From Microbacterium yannicii (lineage in GTDB: Bacteria > Actinomycetota > Actinomycetes > Actinomycetales > Microbacteriaceae): DNA of 64,000 bases. The position numbers were made by a program, and so were the translations under genes. The DNA is taken from the NCBI RefSeq assembly GCF_024055635.1, contig NZ_JAMXMB010000042.1, positions 58,010 through 122,009 on the forward strand. Reading direction: 5' to 3'. The notes under the pieces are model-generated. The model saw only the letters and a list, made by a program, of their open reading frames with translations. It had not been told where the DNA came from and made no database searches. Below, piece by piece: positions 8,991 through 17,011 of this stretch. The stretch's first letter is position 1, and the number at the start of each line of letters is the position of its first letter.

Positions 8991-9728
8991 TTAGCTCAGG
9001 TGGCGGGCGAAGAAGCGCGCAGCGTCTTCACCCGCGAACGAGGGAACCCCGGTGTGGCCGCCCATGTTGGCCTGCAGCGTCTTCTCCTTCGAGCCGAGGG
9101 CGTCGAACAGGTCGAGCGCCATCTGCCGGTCGTTGCCGCGGTCGTCCCACTGCAGCAGCACGTGCAGGGGGATGGTGAGTCGCCGGGCTTCGTCGAACGT
9201 CGAGGCGGGCACGTAGCTGCCGGCGAAGAGTCCGGCAGCGATGACGCGGGGTTCGATCGCGGCCAGGCGGATGCCGATGGCGATCGGACCACCCGAATAG
9301 CCGACGGGGCCGGCGATCTCGGGCAGCGCGAGCGCGGCATCCAATGTCTGCTGCCATTCCGGCACAGCCCGCTCCACGAGGGGGAGGACGAGACGGTCGA
9401 CGATGTCGCCCGTCACGGGTTCGCCCGTCTGCAGGGCCCGTCGCAGGTCATCGCGGGCCTCGTCGGCGCCGGCGAGTCGCGGCCGGTCGCCCGCGCCGGG
9501 CAGCTCGATGGTGACGGCGGCGAAGCCCTGGGCCGCGGAGCTCTTCGCCCGGGCCGCGAGGCGCGGGTACATCCCGCCGAGACCACCGGGGTGGCCGACG
9601 AGGATGAGCGCGACAGGTGAGGAAGCGGATGCCGATGCCGGCGTCCAGAGGATGCCCGGGATCTCCCCGAGGAGGAATTCGCGCTCGAGGACGCCGTCGT
9701 CGAGCCGCTGTTCAGAGGTGAAGTGCAT
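8991..9728 (-). CDS. Alpha/beta hydrolase (dienelactone-hydrolase-like)
   Basis: A 245-residue alpha/beta-fold hydrolase. The probable triad is Ser in GYSGG, Asp in LQWDDRGN and His in MGGHTGVP; HPGGLGG forms the oxyanion region. The ATG at 9728 has GAAAGG seven bases upstream. That ribosome-binding site abuts the 3' arm of a hairpin, with a 16-codon ORF carrying an exceptionally strong Shine-Dalgarno further upstream, so expression may be controlled by leader translation. The natural ester substrate is unknown. Confidence 0.87.
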   Translation of the reverse strand: MHFTSEQRLDDGVLEREFLLGEIPGILWTPASASASSPVALILVGHPGGLGGMYPRLAARAKSSAAQGFAAVTIELPGAGDRPRLAGADEARDDLRRALQTGEPVTGDIVDRLVLPLVERAVPEWQQTLDAALALPEIAGPVGYSGGPIAIGIRLAAIEPRVIAAGLFAGSYVPASTFDEARRLTIPLHVLLQWDDRGNDRQMALDLFDALGSKEKTLQANMGGHTGVPSFAGEDAARFFARHLS

Positions 9729-9739
9729 GGTCGTGCCTT

Positions 9740-9768
9740 TCGGGAGTGCGCTGGTGCGGCGCTCCCGA
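9740..9768 (-). promoter_or_regulatory. Hairpin between leader ORF and hydrolase gene
   Basis: TCGGGAG and CTCCCGA form a 7-bp stem, extended by a GC pair on each arm, around a GC-rich loop. It lies between the stop of the leader ORF (9774) and the ribosome-binding site of the hydrolase gene. The distal arm directly touches AAAGG, so the structure could mask that site or act as an attenuator. Confidence 0.5.
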
Positions 9769-9773
9769 GCGAC

Positions 9774-9824
9774 CTATCGCCCGACCGTGACCCCAGAGAG
9801 GAGCACCCACGTCGATTCGTTCAT
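9774..9824 (-). CDS. 16-residue leader peptide ORF upstream of the hydrolase
   Basis: ATG at 9824 encodes MNESTWVLLSGVTVGR and a TAG stop. Directly upstream is AGAGGAGGTGATACCC, which contains GGAGGTGAT, a 9-nt perfect complement of the 16S 3' end and far stronger than any other ribosome-binding site in this stretch. The ORF ends 45 nt before the hydrolase ATG, with a hairpin in between. This looks like a leader peptide coupling or attenuating the downstream gene. Too short for a homology call; peptide composition gives no obvious effector. Confidence 0.5.
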   Translation of the reverse strand: MNESTWVLLSGVTVGR

Positions 9825-9919
9825 GGGTATCACCTCCTCTCGTTCTGTCGCACGGCGGTCTGGAGCTTACCAGGGGGCATGCGCCGGCGTCGGGGGAGCG
9901 CACGACGAAGACCTCGCCC

Positions 9920-11299
9920 TCAAGAGGCGGGCGTCTCGAAGGTGGCTCGGTTCTTGCCGGCGCCTTTGGACTCATACATGGCGCGGTCTGCCCGGACGAG
10001 CAGCTGCTCAGGGGAGGGGCGGGATTGCGAGCGCGGATCGAACATCGAGATACCGACGCTGACGGATGCCGCGACCGTCCCGTCATCGATCATGATGGGC
10101 TCGTTGGTGAGACGCAGGATCCGCTCTGCGATGGTCGTCGCCGCAGCCCTATCGGTGTTCGCGCAGATGGCCACGAATTCGTCGCCGCCGATTCGCCCCA
10201 CCACGTCGTCGGACCGCACGCCGGCGCTGAGCCTGACAGCCAGCTCCACCAGCACCGCGTCGCCGACGGCGTGGCCGAAGCGATCGTTGATCGACTTGAA
10301 TTCGTCGACATCGAGGAAGAGGACGGCGAGTGGTGCATCGTGCGCGAACGCCGCATCGAGTGCGTCTTCGAGGCTCTGCTCGAGAAGCTGCCTGTTGGCG
10401 ACTCCCGTGAGCTGGTCATGGAGAGCCAGGAACGCCAGCTGACGCTGCAGTCTGACGCGGACCAGGGTCTGCGAGGCCTGGCGCCCCAGCGCCTTCTGCA
10501 GATCGAAGAACTGGTCGTCGAACTGCCGGGATCGGCCGAAGAAGCAGACCAGGATCCCCAACCGTCGATGATTGTCGAGCAAGGGCATCACGCTGAGTGC
10601 CGCCAGCCGCGTCGTGCGCAGCGCGCCCGCGAGTTCGGGGAACTGCGCGGCAGCGGATTCTTCGTCGACGACGACCACGTCGGGGCTGTTGCGCAGGCTG
10701 ACGATGGGGGAGACCAGTCCAGCGAGCGGGTTGGTGCCTCCGACGAGAAGGAGTTCACCGTCGTCATCGAGGAGCAGCACACCCGCCTCTCGTGCTGCGA
10801 ACGCGGTGCGCGCGACCTCGGCGAAGGACTGCGCGACGTCCTCGTCGCTCGCGCTGACCCCGAACGCGCGTGACACCTCTTGCAGGACCCGCACTTGCGC
10901 CTCGGACGACTCCGCCGCCCGGCGGGCGTGCAAGAGGTCCCGCTCATACTGGATGCGACCGGACGCGTTGAACACCGCGATGCGGTCCACACCGGCCGTC
11001 GTGTCGCGGGTCGAGTTGATCAGTACGGGCAGCCGGGTGTCGTCCGCGCACACCATGGTCAGGGCGACCTCGTTGAGCGCACCTTGCAACGGCAGCGCCT
11101 GCGCGACCCTCGTCTCGTGGAACAACCGGCTTCCCGGGTCCAGCAGCGACGTGAACGGCCTGCCCTCGAGCTGCGCCCGGCGGAAGCCTGTCCATTCCAG
11201 CAGGGTCTCGTTGGCTTCGAGGATGACGCCCTCGGTCGAGGTGGCGACCAGGCCGCACGGCGCCCGCTGGAACCAGGCGTCTTCGCTAGGCCCGGTCAC
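9920..11299 (-). CDS. PAS-GAF-GGDEF diguanylate cyclase
   Basis: A 459-residue signalling protein predicted to make cyclic di-GMP from two GTP. Domains in order are a PAS domain (about residues 5-120; WFQRAPCGLVATS...ILEANETLLEWTGF), a GAF domain (about 140-290) and a C-terminal GGDEF domain (about 300-455). The catalytic motif RIGGDEF is intact, and an RxxD product-inhibition site (RSDD) sits five residues before it. There is no EAL domain or membrane segment. The GTG start at 11299 overlaps the end of the RsbQ-like gene by 14 nt; the frame extends upstream only as antisense/overlap. The overlap and the PAS domain parallel the RsbQ-RsbP pair, suggesting the hydrolase feeds a ligand to this PAS. 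Confidence 0.92.
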   Translation of the reverse strand: MTGPSEDAWFQRAPCGLVATSTEGVILEANETLLEWTGFRRAQLEGRPFTSLLDPGSRLFHETRVAQALPLQGALNEVALTMVCADDTRLPVLINSTRDTTAGVDRIAVFNASGRIQYERDLLHARRAAESSEAQVRVLQEVSRAFGVSASDEDVAQSFAEVARTAFAAREAGVLLLDDDGELLLVGGTNPLAGLVSPIVSLRNSPDVVVVDEESAAAQFPELAGALRTTRLAALSVMPLLDNHRRLGILVCFFGRSRQFDDQFFDLQKALGRQASQTLVRVRLQRQLAFLALHDQLTGVANRQLLEQSLEDALDAAFAHDAPLAVLFLDVDEFKSINDRFGHAVGDAVLVELAVRLSAGVRSDDVVGRIGGDEFVAICANTDRAAATTIAERILRLTNEPIMIDDGTVAASVSVGISMFDPRSQSRPSPEQLLVRADRAMYESKGAGKNRATFETPAS

Positions 11300-12107
11300 A
11301 GAGGTACTCGCGAATCCGGGCGACGACTTCATCCGGTGCCGAGAGGATCGGCACATGCCCGGTCGCCTCGAGCACGGACAGGGTGCTGCCCTCGATCGCC
11401 GCATGGACGTACTGGCCGACCTCGCCGGGAGCGATGGCGTCCGCCGTGCACTGCAGCACGAGAGTCGGGACGGTCACCAGCGGCAGGTCGGCGCGGTTGT
11501 CGGACAGGAACGTGACGTGCGCGAAGTGCCTCGCGATGTGCGGATCGATGTCGCAGAAGCTCGTCGTGAGCTGTTCACCCAGTTCCGGCCGCTGCGGGTT
11601 GCCCATGATGACGGGCGCCATCGTCCGCGACCAGCCGAGGTAGTTGCTGTCGAGGGAGTCCAACAGCGATGCGATGTCGTCGGTCTCGAAGCCTCCGCGA
11701 TACGGACCGTCGTTGACATACCGCGGCGACGGACCCACCAGCACCAGAGCGCGGAACCGGGAAGTGTCACGGTTGGCCGCCAGGATGCCGATCATCGCGC
11801 TGACGGAATGACCGACGAACACGACATCCGTCACGTTCAGCGTCTCGAGGATCTCGAGGACGTCGTCCGCATAGCCGTGCAGTGAGTCGTACTTGCCCGG
11901 GTCGTACGCCGACACATCCGACCCACCGGCGCCTACGTGGTCGAACAGGATCACCCGATGGTCGGCTGCGAACTGCGGGGCGACGAGGTCCCACGTCACC
12001 TGACTGCATCCGAATCCGTGCGCGAACATCATGACGCGACCCGTAGCGGGGCCGGAGACGGTGACGTTGTTCCGTCGCAGAGCATCACGCGTGCCGAGCA
12101 CCGACAT
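11286..12107 (-). CDS. RsbQ-like alpha/beta hydrolase
   Basis: A 273-residue alpha/beta hydrolase closely resembling Bacillus RsbQ along its length: MFAHGFGCSQVTWDLVAPQF, HRVILFDHVGAGGSD, nucleophile elbow VGHSVSAMIG, GPSPRYVND, and LQCTADAIAP before the catalytic His in EATGHVP. ATG 12107 with GGAG upstream gives the RsbQ length; the longer open frame upstream runs through a decayed region. In Bacillus, RsbQ is an energy-stress partner of the PAS phosphatase RsbP. Here the next gene is a PAS-GAF-GGDEF protein with a 14-nt overlap, so the likely output is cyclic di-GMP rather than SigB. Confidence 0.9.
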   Translation of the reverse strand: MSVLGTRDALRRNNVTVSGPATGRVMMFAHGFGCSQVTWDLVAPQFAADHRVILFDHVGAGGSDVSAYDPGKYDSLHGYADDVLEILETLNVTDVVFVGHSVSAMIGILAANRDTSRFRALVLVGPSPRYVNDGPYRGGFETDDIASLLDSLDSNYLGWSRTMAPVIMGNPQRPELGEQLTTSFCDIDPHIARHFAHVTFLSDNRADLPLVTVPTLVLQCTADAIAPGEVGQYVHAAIEGSTLSVLEATGHVPILSAPDEVVARIREYLCDRA

Positions 12108-12199
12108 GTCTGCTCCAGCCCCGTCTGCCTGTCGCGCCGGAACGACGCGCTCAGCAGAATCGTAATCGACGAAGCGACGCAGACCCGCGCCGGGGGCTC

Positions 12200-12530
12200 C
12201 TACTCGGAGGTTGCGCGGCTCGAGGCGGCGACGTATTTGTGGAGCAGCCGGGCGAACTCCAATCGTTCGTCCTCGTCCCAGTCCCTGGTGATGTACTCGA
12301 AGGCCCGGCGCTGCTGATGCCGGGAGCCGGCGAGTACGTCGCGGCCGCGCGGGGTGAGACGCAGGGTGATGCTGCGCCCGTCGGTCTGGGAGGCGACACG
12401 TTCGACGAGTCACCGCGCCGGAACACGTGTTCAGCTGCAGTGCCGTCGAGGAGCGACCTCGCGTGGTGGATTGCTCTAGATCGCGAACGGGCAGAGCGGG
12501 TATCGCGAAGAGCCGCGGCACGTCACCCAT
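12200..12530 (-). pseudogene. Decayed VOC-domain and MarR-family remnants
   Basis: From ATG 12530 the frame begins MGDVPRLFAIPALPVRDLEQ, typical of the first strand of VOC/glyoxalase proteins. It degenerates after about 25 codons, then shows a MarR-like stretch ending SGAVT. After a frame change, 12409-12200 encodes LVERVASQTDGRSITLRLTP and ends in a plausible MarR C-terminus (DEDERLEFARLLHKYVAA). No single frame is intact. It appears to be the scar of two fused, deleted genes between the RsbQ-like operon and the PadR gene. Confidence 0.6.
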
Positions 12531-12585
12531 GACGGCGGGGCGCCGTGTGGACGTGGTCCGGGCGGCACTGGCAATACTGTGTGTG

Positions 12586-12612
12586 ACTATGTAGTGTACG
12601 CGGCATGGTACA
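12586..12612. promoter_or_regulatory. Candidate PadR operator overlapping the padR start
   Basis: Two dyads are present: ACTATGTAGT (12586-12595) and TGTAC-N8-GTACA (12595-12612). The second straddles the ATG at 12605 and matches the TGT-N8-ACA-type symmetry bound by PadR proteins. No Shine-Dalgarno precedes the ATG, so the transcript may be leaderless and directly repressible by PadR. Confidence 0.6.
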
Positions 12613-12946
12613 TAGCGCGGCACAGCTCGGTCGGCTCGAGCAGGACCTCCGCAAGGGCGCCCTCGTGCTCGCCGTGCTCTCCCAGCTGCGAACCCCGCAG
12701 TACGGCTACTCCCTGCGGCAGGCACTCGCTCAGCGCGGGATGCCCATCGAGGAGGGAACGCTGTACCCGCTGCTGCGCCGCCTGGAGAGCCAGGGACTGC
12801 TCGCTTCGCAATGGCAGGCCGAGGACGGGCCTCCCCGCCGCTACTACGAGCTCAGCACCCTCGGCGCCGGCGTATACCAAGACCTGACCTCCGCATGGGG
12901 GTCGCTGGCGTCGGTGATGAACCGGCTTCTGACCGAGGAGGACTGA
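12605..12946 (+). CDS. PadR family transcriptional regulator
   Basis: A 113-residue winged-HTH PadR protein: LVLAVLSQLRTPQYGYSLRQ, the signature EGTLYPLLRRLESQGLL, and RRYYELSTLG for the wing. A C-terminal helix for dimerisation follows. It is separated by one base from the downstream HAAS membrane gene, the usual PadR partner. Predicted dyads at the start codon suggest autorepression. Confidence 0.92.
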   Translation: MVHSAAQLGRLEQDLRKGALVLAVLSQLRTPQYGYSLRQALAQRGMPIEEGTLYPLLRRLESQGLLASQWQAEDGPPRRYYELSTLGAGVYQDLTSAWGSLASVMNRLLTEED

Positions 12947-12947
12947 C

Positions 12948-13922
12948 GTGGATCCCACCGCCATCATCGACAGCTACGTCGCGGACGTCGTGCGGCACCT
13001 GCCCAGACGTCAGCGCGCCGACGTCGCCCTGGAACTGCGGTCGCTGCTCGACGACGAGGTCGCCGGTCAGGCAGCAGACGCCGGCCGTCCCGCCGACTCC
13101 ACGCTCGTCATGGAACTGCTCACAGCCTTCGGCATACCGCAGGACGTCGCCGACCGCTACCGACCCGCAGGCTTCACGATCATCCGTCCGTCCAACGCTC
13201 CCCGATTCACCTGGGTCGCACTCGGCGGCATCGCGCTGATCTGGGCCATCACGCTGCCCGCCATCATGCTGGGCGTCATCCCGGTCACCGGCTGGGACTA
13301 TGGCGCCGACACCTGGTGGGGTCGGCTCACGGTGTGGTGGCTCGGCCCGGGCATCGGTGCCCTCTGGTGGCCCGGCGTCGTGATCACCTACACACTCATC
13401 GGAGCGCTGGTCGAGCACCGACGCGAATCCAGCCAGAAGGCATGGAGGCCCGCCCCGCCACGCACGATCGACCGCGACCTCATCAGTCGCCCCGGCACGA
13501 TCGTCGCAATCGCGGCCGGGATGCTGGGCGCGACCATCGTCATCGCTCTTCCCTGGCTCGCCTCGTGGGCACCTTGGCTCCCAGAACCCGCGATCCAAGC
13601 CCTCGCACTCGACCCCGAATTCCTGCAATGGCGTGCGCCCTGGATACTTCCGCTGTGGGCGGCGGAACTCGTCCTGTACGTGCTCGTCCTCATCGCAGGA
13701 CGCTGGACTGTGCCGACGCTGCGTGCCCGCAGCGTGCTGTCCTTGGCAGGCGCCGGCCTCCTGCTGTGGTGGTCGCTCGCGGGGCCGGTGTTCCTCTCGC
13801 CAGCGACGGACACCACGGCAAGACTCATCCTGGCCGCACTCGCGGCATGCGTAGCAGCCGACGCGGTCATCGCCTTTCGCCGCAGCAAGTCGACATCCCG
13901 CAGAACACCCAGCCTGGTGTGA
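12948..13922 (+). CDS. HAAS (permease-prefix) domain membrane protein
   Basis: A 324-residue protein with an N-terminal HAAS-type signalling domain (about residues 1-75: YVADVVRHLPRRQRADVALE...LLTAFGIPQDVADRYRP) followed by about six hydrophobic segments. The GTG at 12948 is one base after the padR stop. HAAS proteins are regularly paired with PadR regulators in Actinobacteria and are thought to sense membrane or envelope state. No transport domain is recognised. Confidence 0.82.
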   Translation: MDPTAIIDSYVADVVRHLPRRQRADVALELRSLLDDEVAGQAADAGRPADSTLVMELLTAFGIPQDVADRYRPAGFTIIRPSNAPRFTWVALGGIALIWAITLPAIMLGVIPVTGWDYGADTWWGRLTVWWLGPGIGALWWPGVVITYTLIGALVEHRRESSQKAWRPAPPRTIDRDLISRPGTIVAIAAGMLGATIVIALPWLASWAPWLPEPAIQALALDPEFLQWRAPWILPLWAAELVLYVLVLIAGRWTVPTLRARSVLSLAGAGLLLWWSLAGPVFLSPATDTTARLILAALAACVAADAVIAFRRSKSTSRRTPSLV

Positions 13923-14172
13923 CCTCAACCGCTCCGGGCACGCGAGTGGCCCCGTTGGAGCATCGCCGACGAGCCGACCACTGTGGCCCGATGCCCGGCT
14001 AGCGTTGCGCTGCGAGATCGGCCGCTCCCACGCGACGTCGAGCATCCGCCAAGCCGACCAGTGGCGTAGGTGACGACGTCCGATGTGGATCCGCAGACGT
14101 CGCATTATGGCTTCTCGGGCCCACGCTGGCAAGGATGTTCGCTGCCCTGCAGCCTCGATCTAGAAAGGTCGC

Positions 14173-14517
14173 ATGCAGGTGATCATGTACGCGGGGGGCG
14201 AGTTTCTGACAGGCGACGATATCGCTGACGCGCTGCTGGAGTACAGCCGGGCGCTCGGCGAGGAGGACCAGGCGCAGCTGGTGCAGATCCCGATTCGCGA
14301 GCCTGACGGCTCGCACACGACGGCGAGGTTCCTCATCGGACCGGCCAGCCAGATCGTGGCGAAGGCGGTGCCCGCCGATGCCTACGAACTGGTCGACGAG
14401 GAAGTCGTTGCGCGGCTGCGCGGGCTGACCCGTGGACTCAGTTTCCCCGAGGCATCTACTTCCGACGAGCAAGAGCCCCGGTGGGCGACGATCCGCGACC
14501 ACGACGATGTGGCGTAG
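14173..14517 (+). CDS. Small hypothetical protein, intact paralogue of the 5.5-kb pseudogene
   Basis: A 114-residue acidic protein (MQVIMYAGGEFLTGDDIADA...EPRWATIRDHDDVA). AGAAAGG precedes the ATG. It aligns without gaps over about 100 residues with the frame-corrected product of 5474-5808, so the genome carries two members of this family in accessory surroundings. The alternating hydrophobic pattern and conserved GDD.AD.LLEY motif suggest a small folded alpha/beta protein. No function recognised. Confidence 0.75.
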   Translation: MQVIMYAGGEFLTGDDIADALLEYSRALGEEDQAQLVQIPIREPDGSHTTARFLIGPASQIVAKAVPADAYELVDEEVVARLRGLTRGLSFPEASTSDEQEPRWATIRDHDDVA

Positions 14518-14608
14518 CCTCCCACCCACCTCGCGACGAGTCGTCGCGCAGCCCCATACCGCGCTGATCGACCGCTCGCGGAGATCCACCTCATGTATGG
14601 AGCCGCGG

Positions 14609-15094
14609 TCAGCGGTGATCGTCAGCGACAGCTCCGGTGATAGCGAGTGAGTGGCGGGAGTACTGGCTTACCCACAGCCCAGCGACGGGTTCGATATCAC
14701 GATCGTGTGTGAAGCCGAGACCTTCGTAGAGCGCGCGGGCAGGCGCATTCTCACGTCCGGTTGCCACGATGGTTCGCGCCTGGAGTGACATGACTTCGGT
14801 CACCAGGGAGGATCCGAGACCCTTGCGGTTATAGCTCGGGTCGATCATGAGACGGTCGATGTCAACCGACCCTCCCTCCACCGAGTACCCCAAGGCTCCA
14901 GCGATCCGGTCGCCGTCGAACGTCACGACCCAGTGCAGCCGCGCGGATACGAGATCCTGCCTTGATTCATGCAGTGGCGGGATTCGGTCGTCACCGATGA
15001 GCGCGGCCTCGACGCTGTACGCGCGTCGCTGAAGTTCCAGCAGCTGTGGTGCCAAGCTGGCCACTTCTTCGGGTTGAAGCTCCCGGGTGATCAT
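14609..15094 (-). CDS. GNAT family N-acetyltransferase
   Basis: A 161-residue GNAT protein: IAGALGYSVEGGSVDIDRLM for the central strands, the acetyl-CoA loop PSYNRKGLGSSLV (Q/RxxGxG/A type), and the C-terminal ENAPARALYEGLGF motif. ATG 15094 is chosen as the family begins at ITRELQPEEV; the frame opens slightly earlier at a GTG (15115). The acceptor substrate is unknown. It is isolated in the region. Confidence 0.88.
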   Translation of the reverse strand: MITRELQPEEVASLAPQLLELQRRAYSVEAALIGDDRIPPLHESRQDLVSARLHWVVTFDGDRIAGALGYSVEGGSVDIDRLMIDPSYNRKGLGSSLVTEVMSLQARTIVATGRENAPARALYEGLGFTHDRDIEPVAGLWVSQYSRHSLAITGAVADDHR

Positions 15095-15236
15095 GTCGTC
15101 CCATCTTGCCAGCACCCGTCACGCCCCGCGCCGATCGTCTAGCTGTCGTCGATGAGAGCGGATCGCGCATGATCCGTGCTTGCGACGACGCGCCGTAACG
15201 GTATGGAGGTCGCGATCATCAGCACGGCGGATGCTG

Positions 15237-15521
15237 TTAGCGCTCGGCTGAGCGCACTGGTGGCATGTGAGGGATGCTGATCGGTCGCGTGGAGTCGCAG
15301 ACCGATCCGCGTGCTGTGCATCGCTCCACGTCGTAGAGGGCGTCCTCCAGGCGGAGATATGTCGTGGGCAGCGGCAGCGGGCGCACCCATGCCACGTCGT
15401 AGAAGTCCTCTGCCGCCTCGATGCGCGCAACGACGTGGCGGGAGTCATTACCGGGATAGAGAGTGTCGTAGATGAGCCAGTTGGTGTCGCTCACCGGCGC
15501 CGTCGTAAACCGATTTCCCAT
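15237..15521 (-). CDS. Small hypothetical protein
   Basis: A 94-residue protein beginning MGNRFTTAPVSDTNWLIYDT. ATG 15521 is preceded by GGAG at 8 nt. Residues about 10-65 (LYPGNDSRHVVARIEAAEDF, then VAWVRPLPLPTTYLRLEDAL) have a folded, protein-like pattern. The tail after about residue 68 (CTARGSVCDSTRPISIPHMP) looks out of character and may follow a frameshift. Not recognised. Confidence 0.5.
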   Translation of the reverse strand: MGNRFTTAPVSDTNWLIYDTLYPGNDSRHVVARIEAAEDFYDVAWVRPLPLPTTYLRLEDALYDVERCTARGSVCDSTRPISIPHMPPVRSAER

Positions 15522-15662
15522 ACCTGAAGCTCCATTGCTCACGGCGAGGGATGAGACGATTCTAAGTTGGAAAGCACCCCGGCGACCAAGCGTTGGCTGC
15601 GTGTCGAACGAACCACGATCGGCTCCAGTGAATCCTCGATCAAGGCGTTGCCGTTCGGATAG

Positions 15663-16376
15663 TCACGAGGAGTCGGTGTCGCGGACGCCTTCGAGGGGAG
15701 TGCTGTCGGGGAAGTGGGCCGCGAGGAGGTCCACTCCGCGCTGAGGGTGAGCGGCGTCGGCGAGGCTGCGCCGTTGGGCGCGGGTCTTCGGCGTATCGAG
15801 GCCCATCGCGCGCTCGCGGTCCGCTTCGAGCTCAGCGTCACATTCGCCGTCGCGGTTGAACGACCACATCAGCATCGGGTCTCCGAGCGGGAGGTTGTGG
15901 CCCCCCCCGATGTCGTGTCGACCGGTGTGCCACGTGTGCCAGGTCTTGCCGTAGCTGTTCATCAGCCGCTTCATCAGCGCCTTTTCGGCGACAGCCGGGA
16001 GTCCGGGCGCGACGAGCGAGCCCGACAGCACCTCGTAGTTGTGCGGGTGCCAGTAGTCCTTCTCGTCCTCCGGAAGCGAGTGGAACAGTTGCTCCGACAC
16101 GATGTACTCGATGCCGATGAGATTCGCGTGTGCCGTGTTTCCGTCGAAGAGAGCTGCCTGGATGAAGTCGTCGTTGACGACCTGACAGTAGTGGTGTGCC
16201 TCCATCTGCATCGATGGGACGTCGCGAGCGGGATGGAAGCCGCTGACGTAGACGTCGAATTGCTTCAGTGGGGCTGCTGTCTGCAGCACGTTTGCTCCCT
16301 GCTGCAGCAGGGAGACTCCCGGGCCCTTCTCGTCGCCGGCGGGTGTCACCGGGCTGGGCCGGTCTTTGCGGGTCAT
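15663..16376 (-). CDS. DUF1264 / oil-body-associated-protein (OBAP) family protein
   Basis: A 237-residue protein matching the OBAP/DUF1264 family: KQFDVYVSGFHPARD, MEAHHYCQVVNDDFIQAALF, LIGIEYIVSEQLFHSLPEDE, YWHPHNYEVLSGSLVAPGLP, and YGKTWHTWHTGRHD. ATG 16376 follows GAAGGA at correct spacing; the frame opens further upstream to 16436. The family was first described from plant oil bodies and is common in fungi and some bacteria, where its role is unknown. The C-terminal 40 residues are non-conserved and polar. It lies just outside the left end of the mobile element. Confidence 0.9.
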   Translation of the reverse strand: MTRKDRPSPVTPAGDEKGPGVSLLQQGANVLQTAAPLKQFDVYVSGFHPARDVPSMQMEAHHYCQVVNDDFIQAALFDGNTAHANLIGIEYIVSEQLFHSLPEDEKDYWHPHNYEVLSGSLVAPGLPAVAEKALMKRLMNSYGKTWHTWHTGRHDIGGGHNLPLGDPMLMWSFNRDGECDAELEADRERAMGLDTPKTRAQRRSLADAAHPQRGVDLLAAHFPDSTPLEGVRDTDSS

Positions 16377-16664
16377 CGGGAATCCTTCGTTCGCTCGGGG
16401 TCGGCGGTTGCCGGGTGGAGCGAACAGTGTGCGCAACGGAGTCTGCGTCGTCAGGCGGCTTGCATCTTGCGACGTATGCGGTTATTGGCGGCGACATGCG
16501 CCCGGTTTGCCCGCGCGGGCCTGGTTCGGCGGCGCGGGCCCGGCTTGGCGGGGACGGGTGCTCGACGCGGAAAGGGTGGGCGTTAGCTCGAGGACCGTAA
16601 CGGTCATCGCCAGAACGCCCCATGAGATAAAGCCCTGGTCAGGGTGGCGAAATGATCGATAGAA

Positions 16665-16681
16665 CCCTGGAGGGACTCGAA
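16665..16681. repeat. Left attachment-site core (att), copy of the tRNA-Arg 3' end
   Basis: CCCTGGAGGGACTCGAA is identical to 52829-52845, the T-loop to acceptor region of tRNA-Arg(CCU). The surrounding bases do not form a tRNA here, so this is a partial copy of the kind left by tRNA-targeting integration. The 285 bp to its left, back to the DUF1264 start codon, hold no supported gene. Confidence 0.8.
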
Positions 16682-16798
16682 TGCGAATCGGCGCGTTTCG
16701 ATAGCTGCATTTAGCAGCAACTTCCGCGGAATTACGCGGGTTTTTGAGAGTCCGAGCGCATTGCCGAGCATGCAAAAACAGCTAGCTTCAGATGGGAT

Positions 16799-16818
16799 GC
16801 GGGCAAACCGCGGGCAAA
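16799..16818 (+). repeat. Paired GCGGGCAAA motifs at left end (candidate integrase arm sites)
   Basis: Two GCGGGCAAA copies start 11 bp apart (16799 and 16810), preceded by AT, just as at the right end (52746 and 52757). A hairpin, CCGCGGG-CAAAAAA-CCCGCGG (16808-16828), overlaps the second copy. The 16377-17011 stretch is otherwise without a supported gene. Confidence 0.6.
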
Positions 16819-17011
16819 AAACCCGCGGGTTTCCGGGGCTAGATCGGGCATTCTCGGAACCCGTTTTACCCGCAGACGTAGACGCCGCAATGTCTGAGCA
16901 CATTGATCAACACTTGAGTACTTCTATTGTTAGAAGTGCGCAACTGCGTGAGAACGCGGTGGGGCAGCTCCGACGCCAGTAAGGCGCGGGCGGACTGTCG
17001 AGACGCGGCGA

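Noticed and set aside
12108..12725. N-terminal extension of the RsbQ-like protein in the same open frame
   Set aside because: The extension is out-of-frame debris of VOC and MarR genes; ATG 12107 with a ribosome-binding site gives the family's normal length.
16665..16681. Possible second tRNA gene
   Set aside because: Only the 3' segment of tRNA-Arg is present; no D-arm or anticodon stem can be formed with the flanking bases.
16604..16903. Minus-strand frame across the left att region
   Set aside because: It crosses the att core and repeat motifs and has no ribosome-binding site or recognisable fold.
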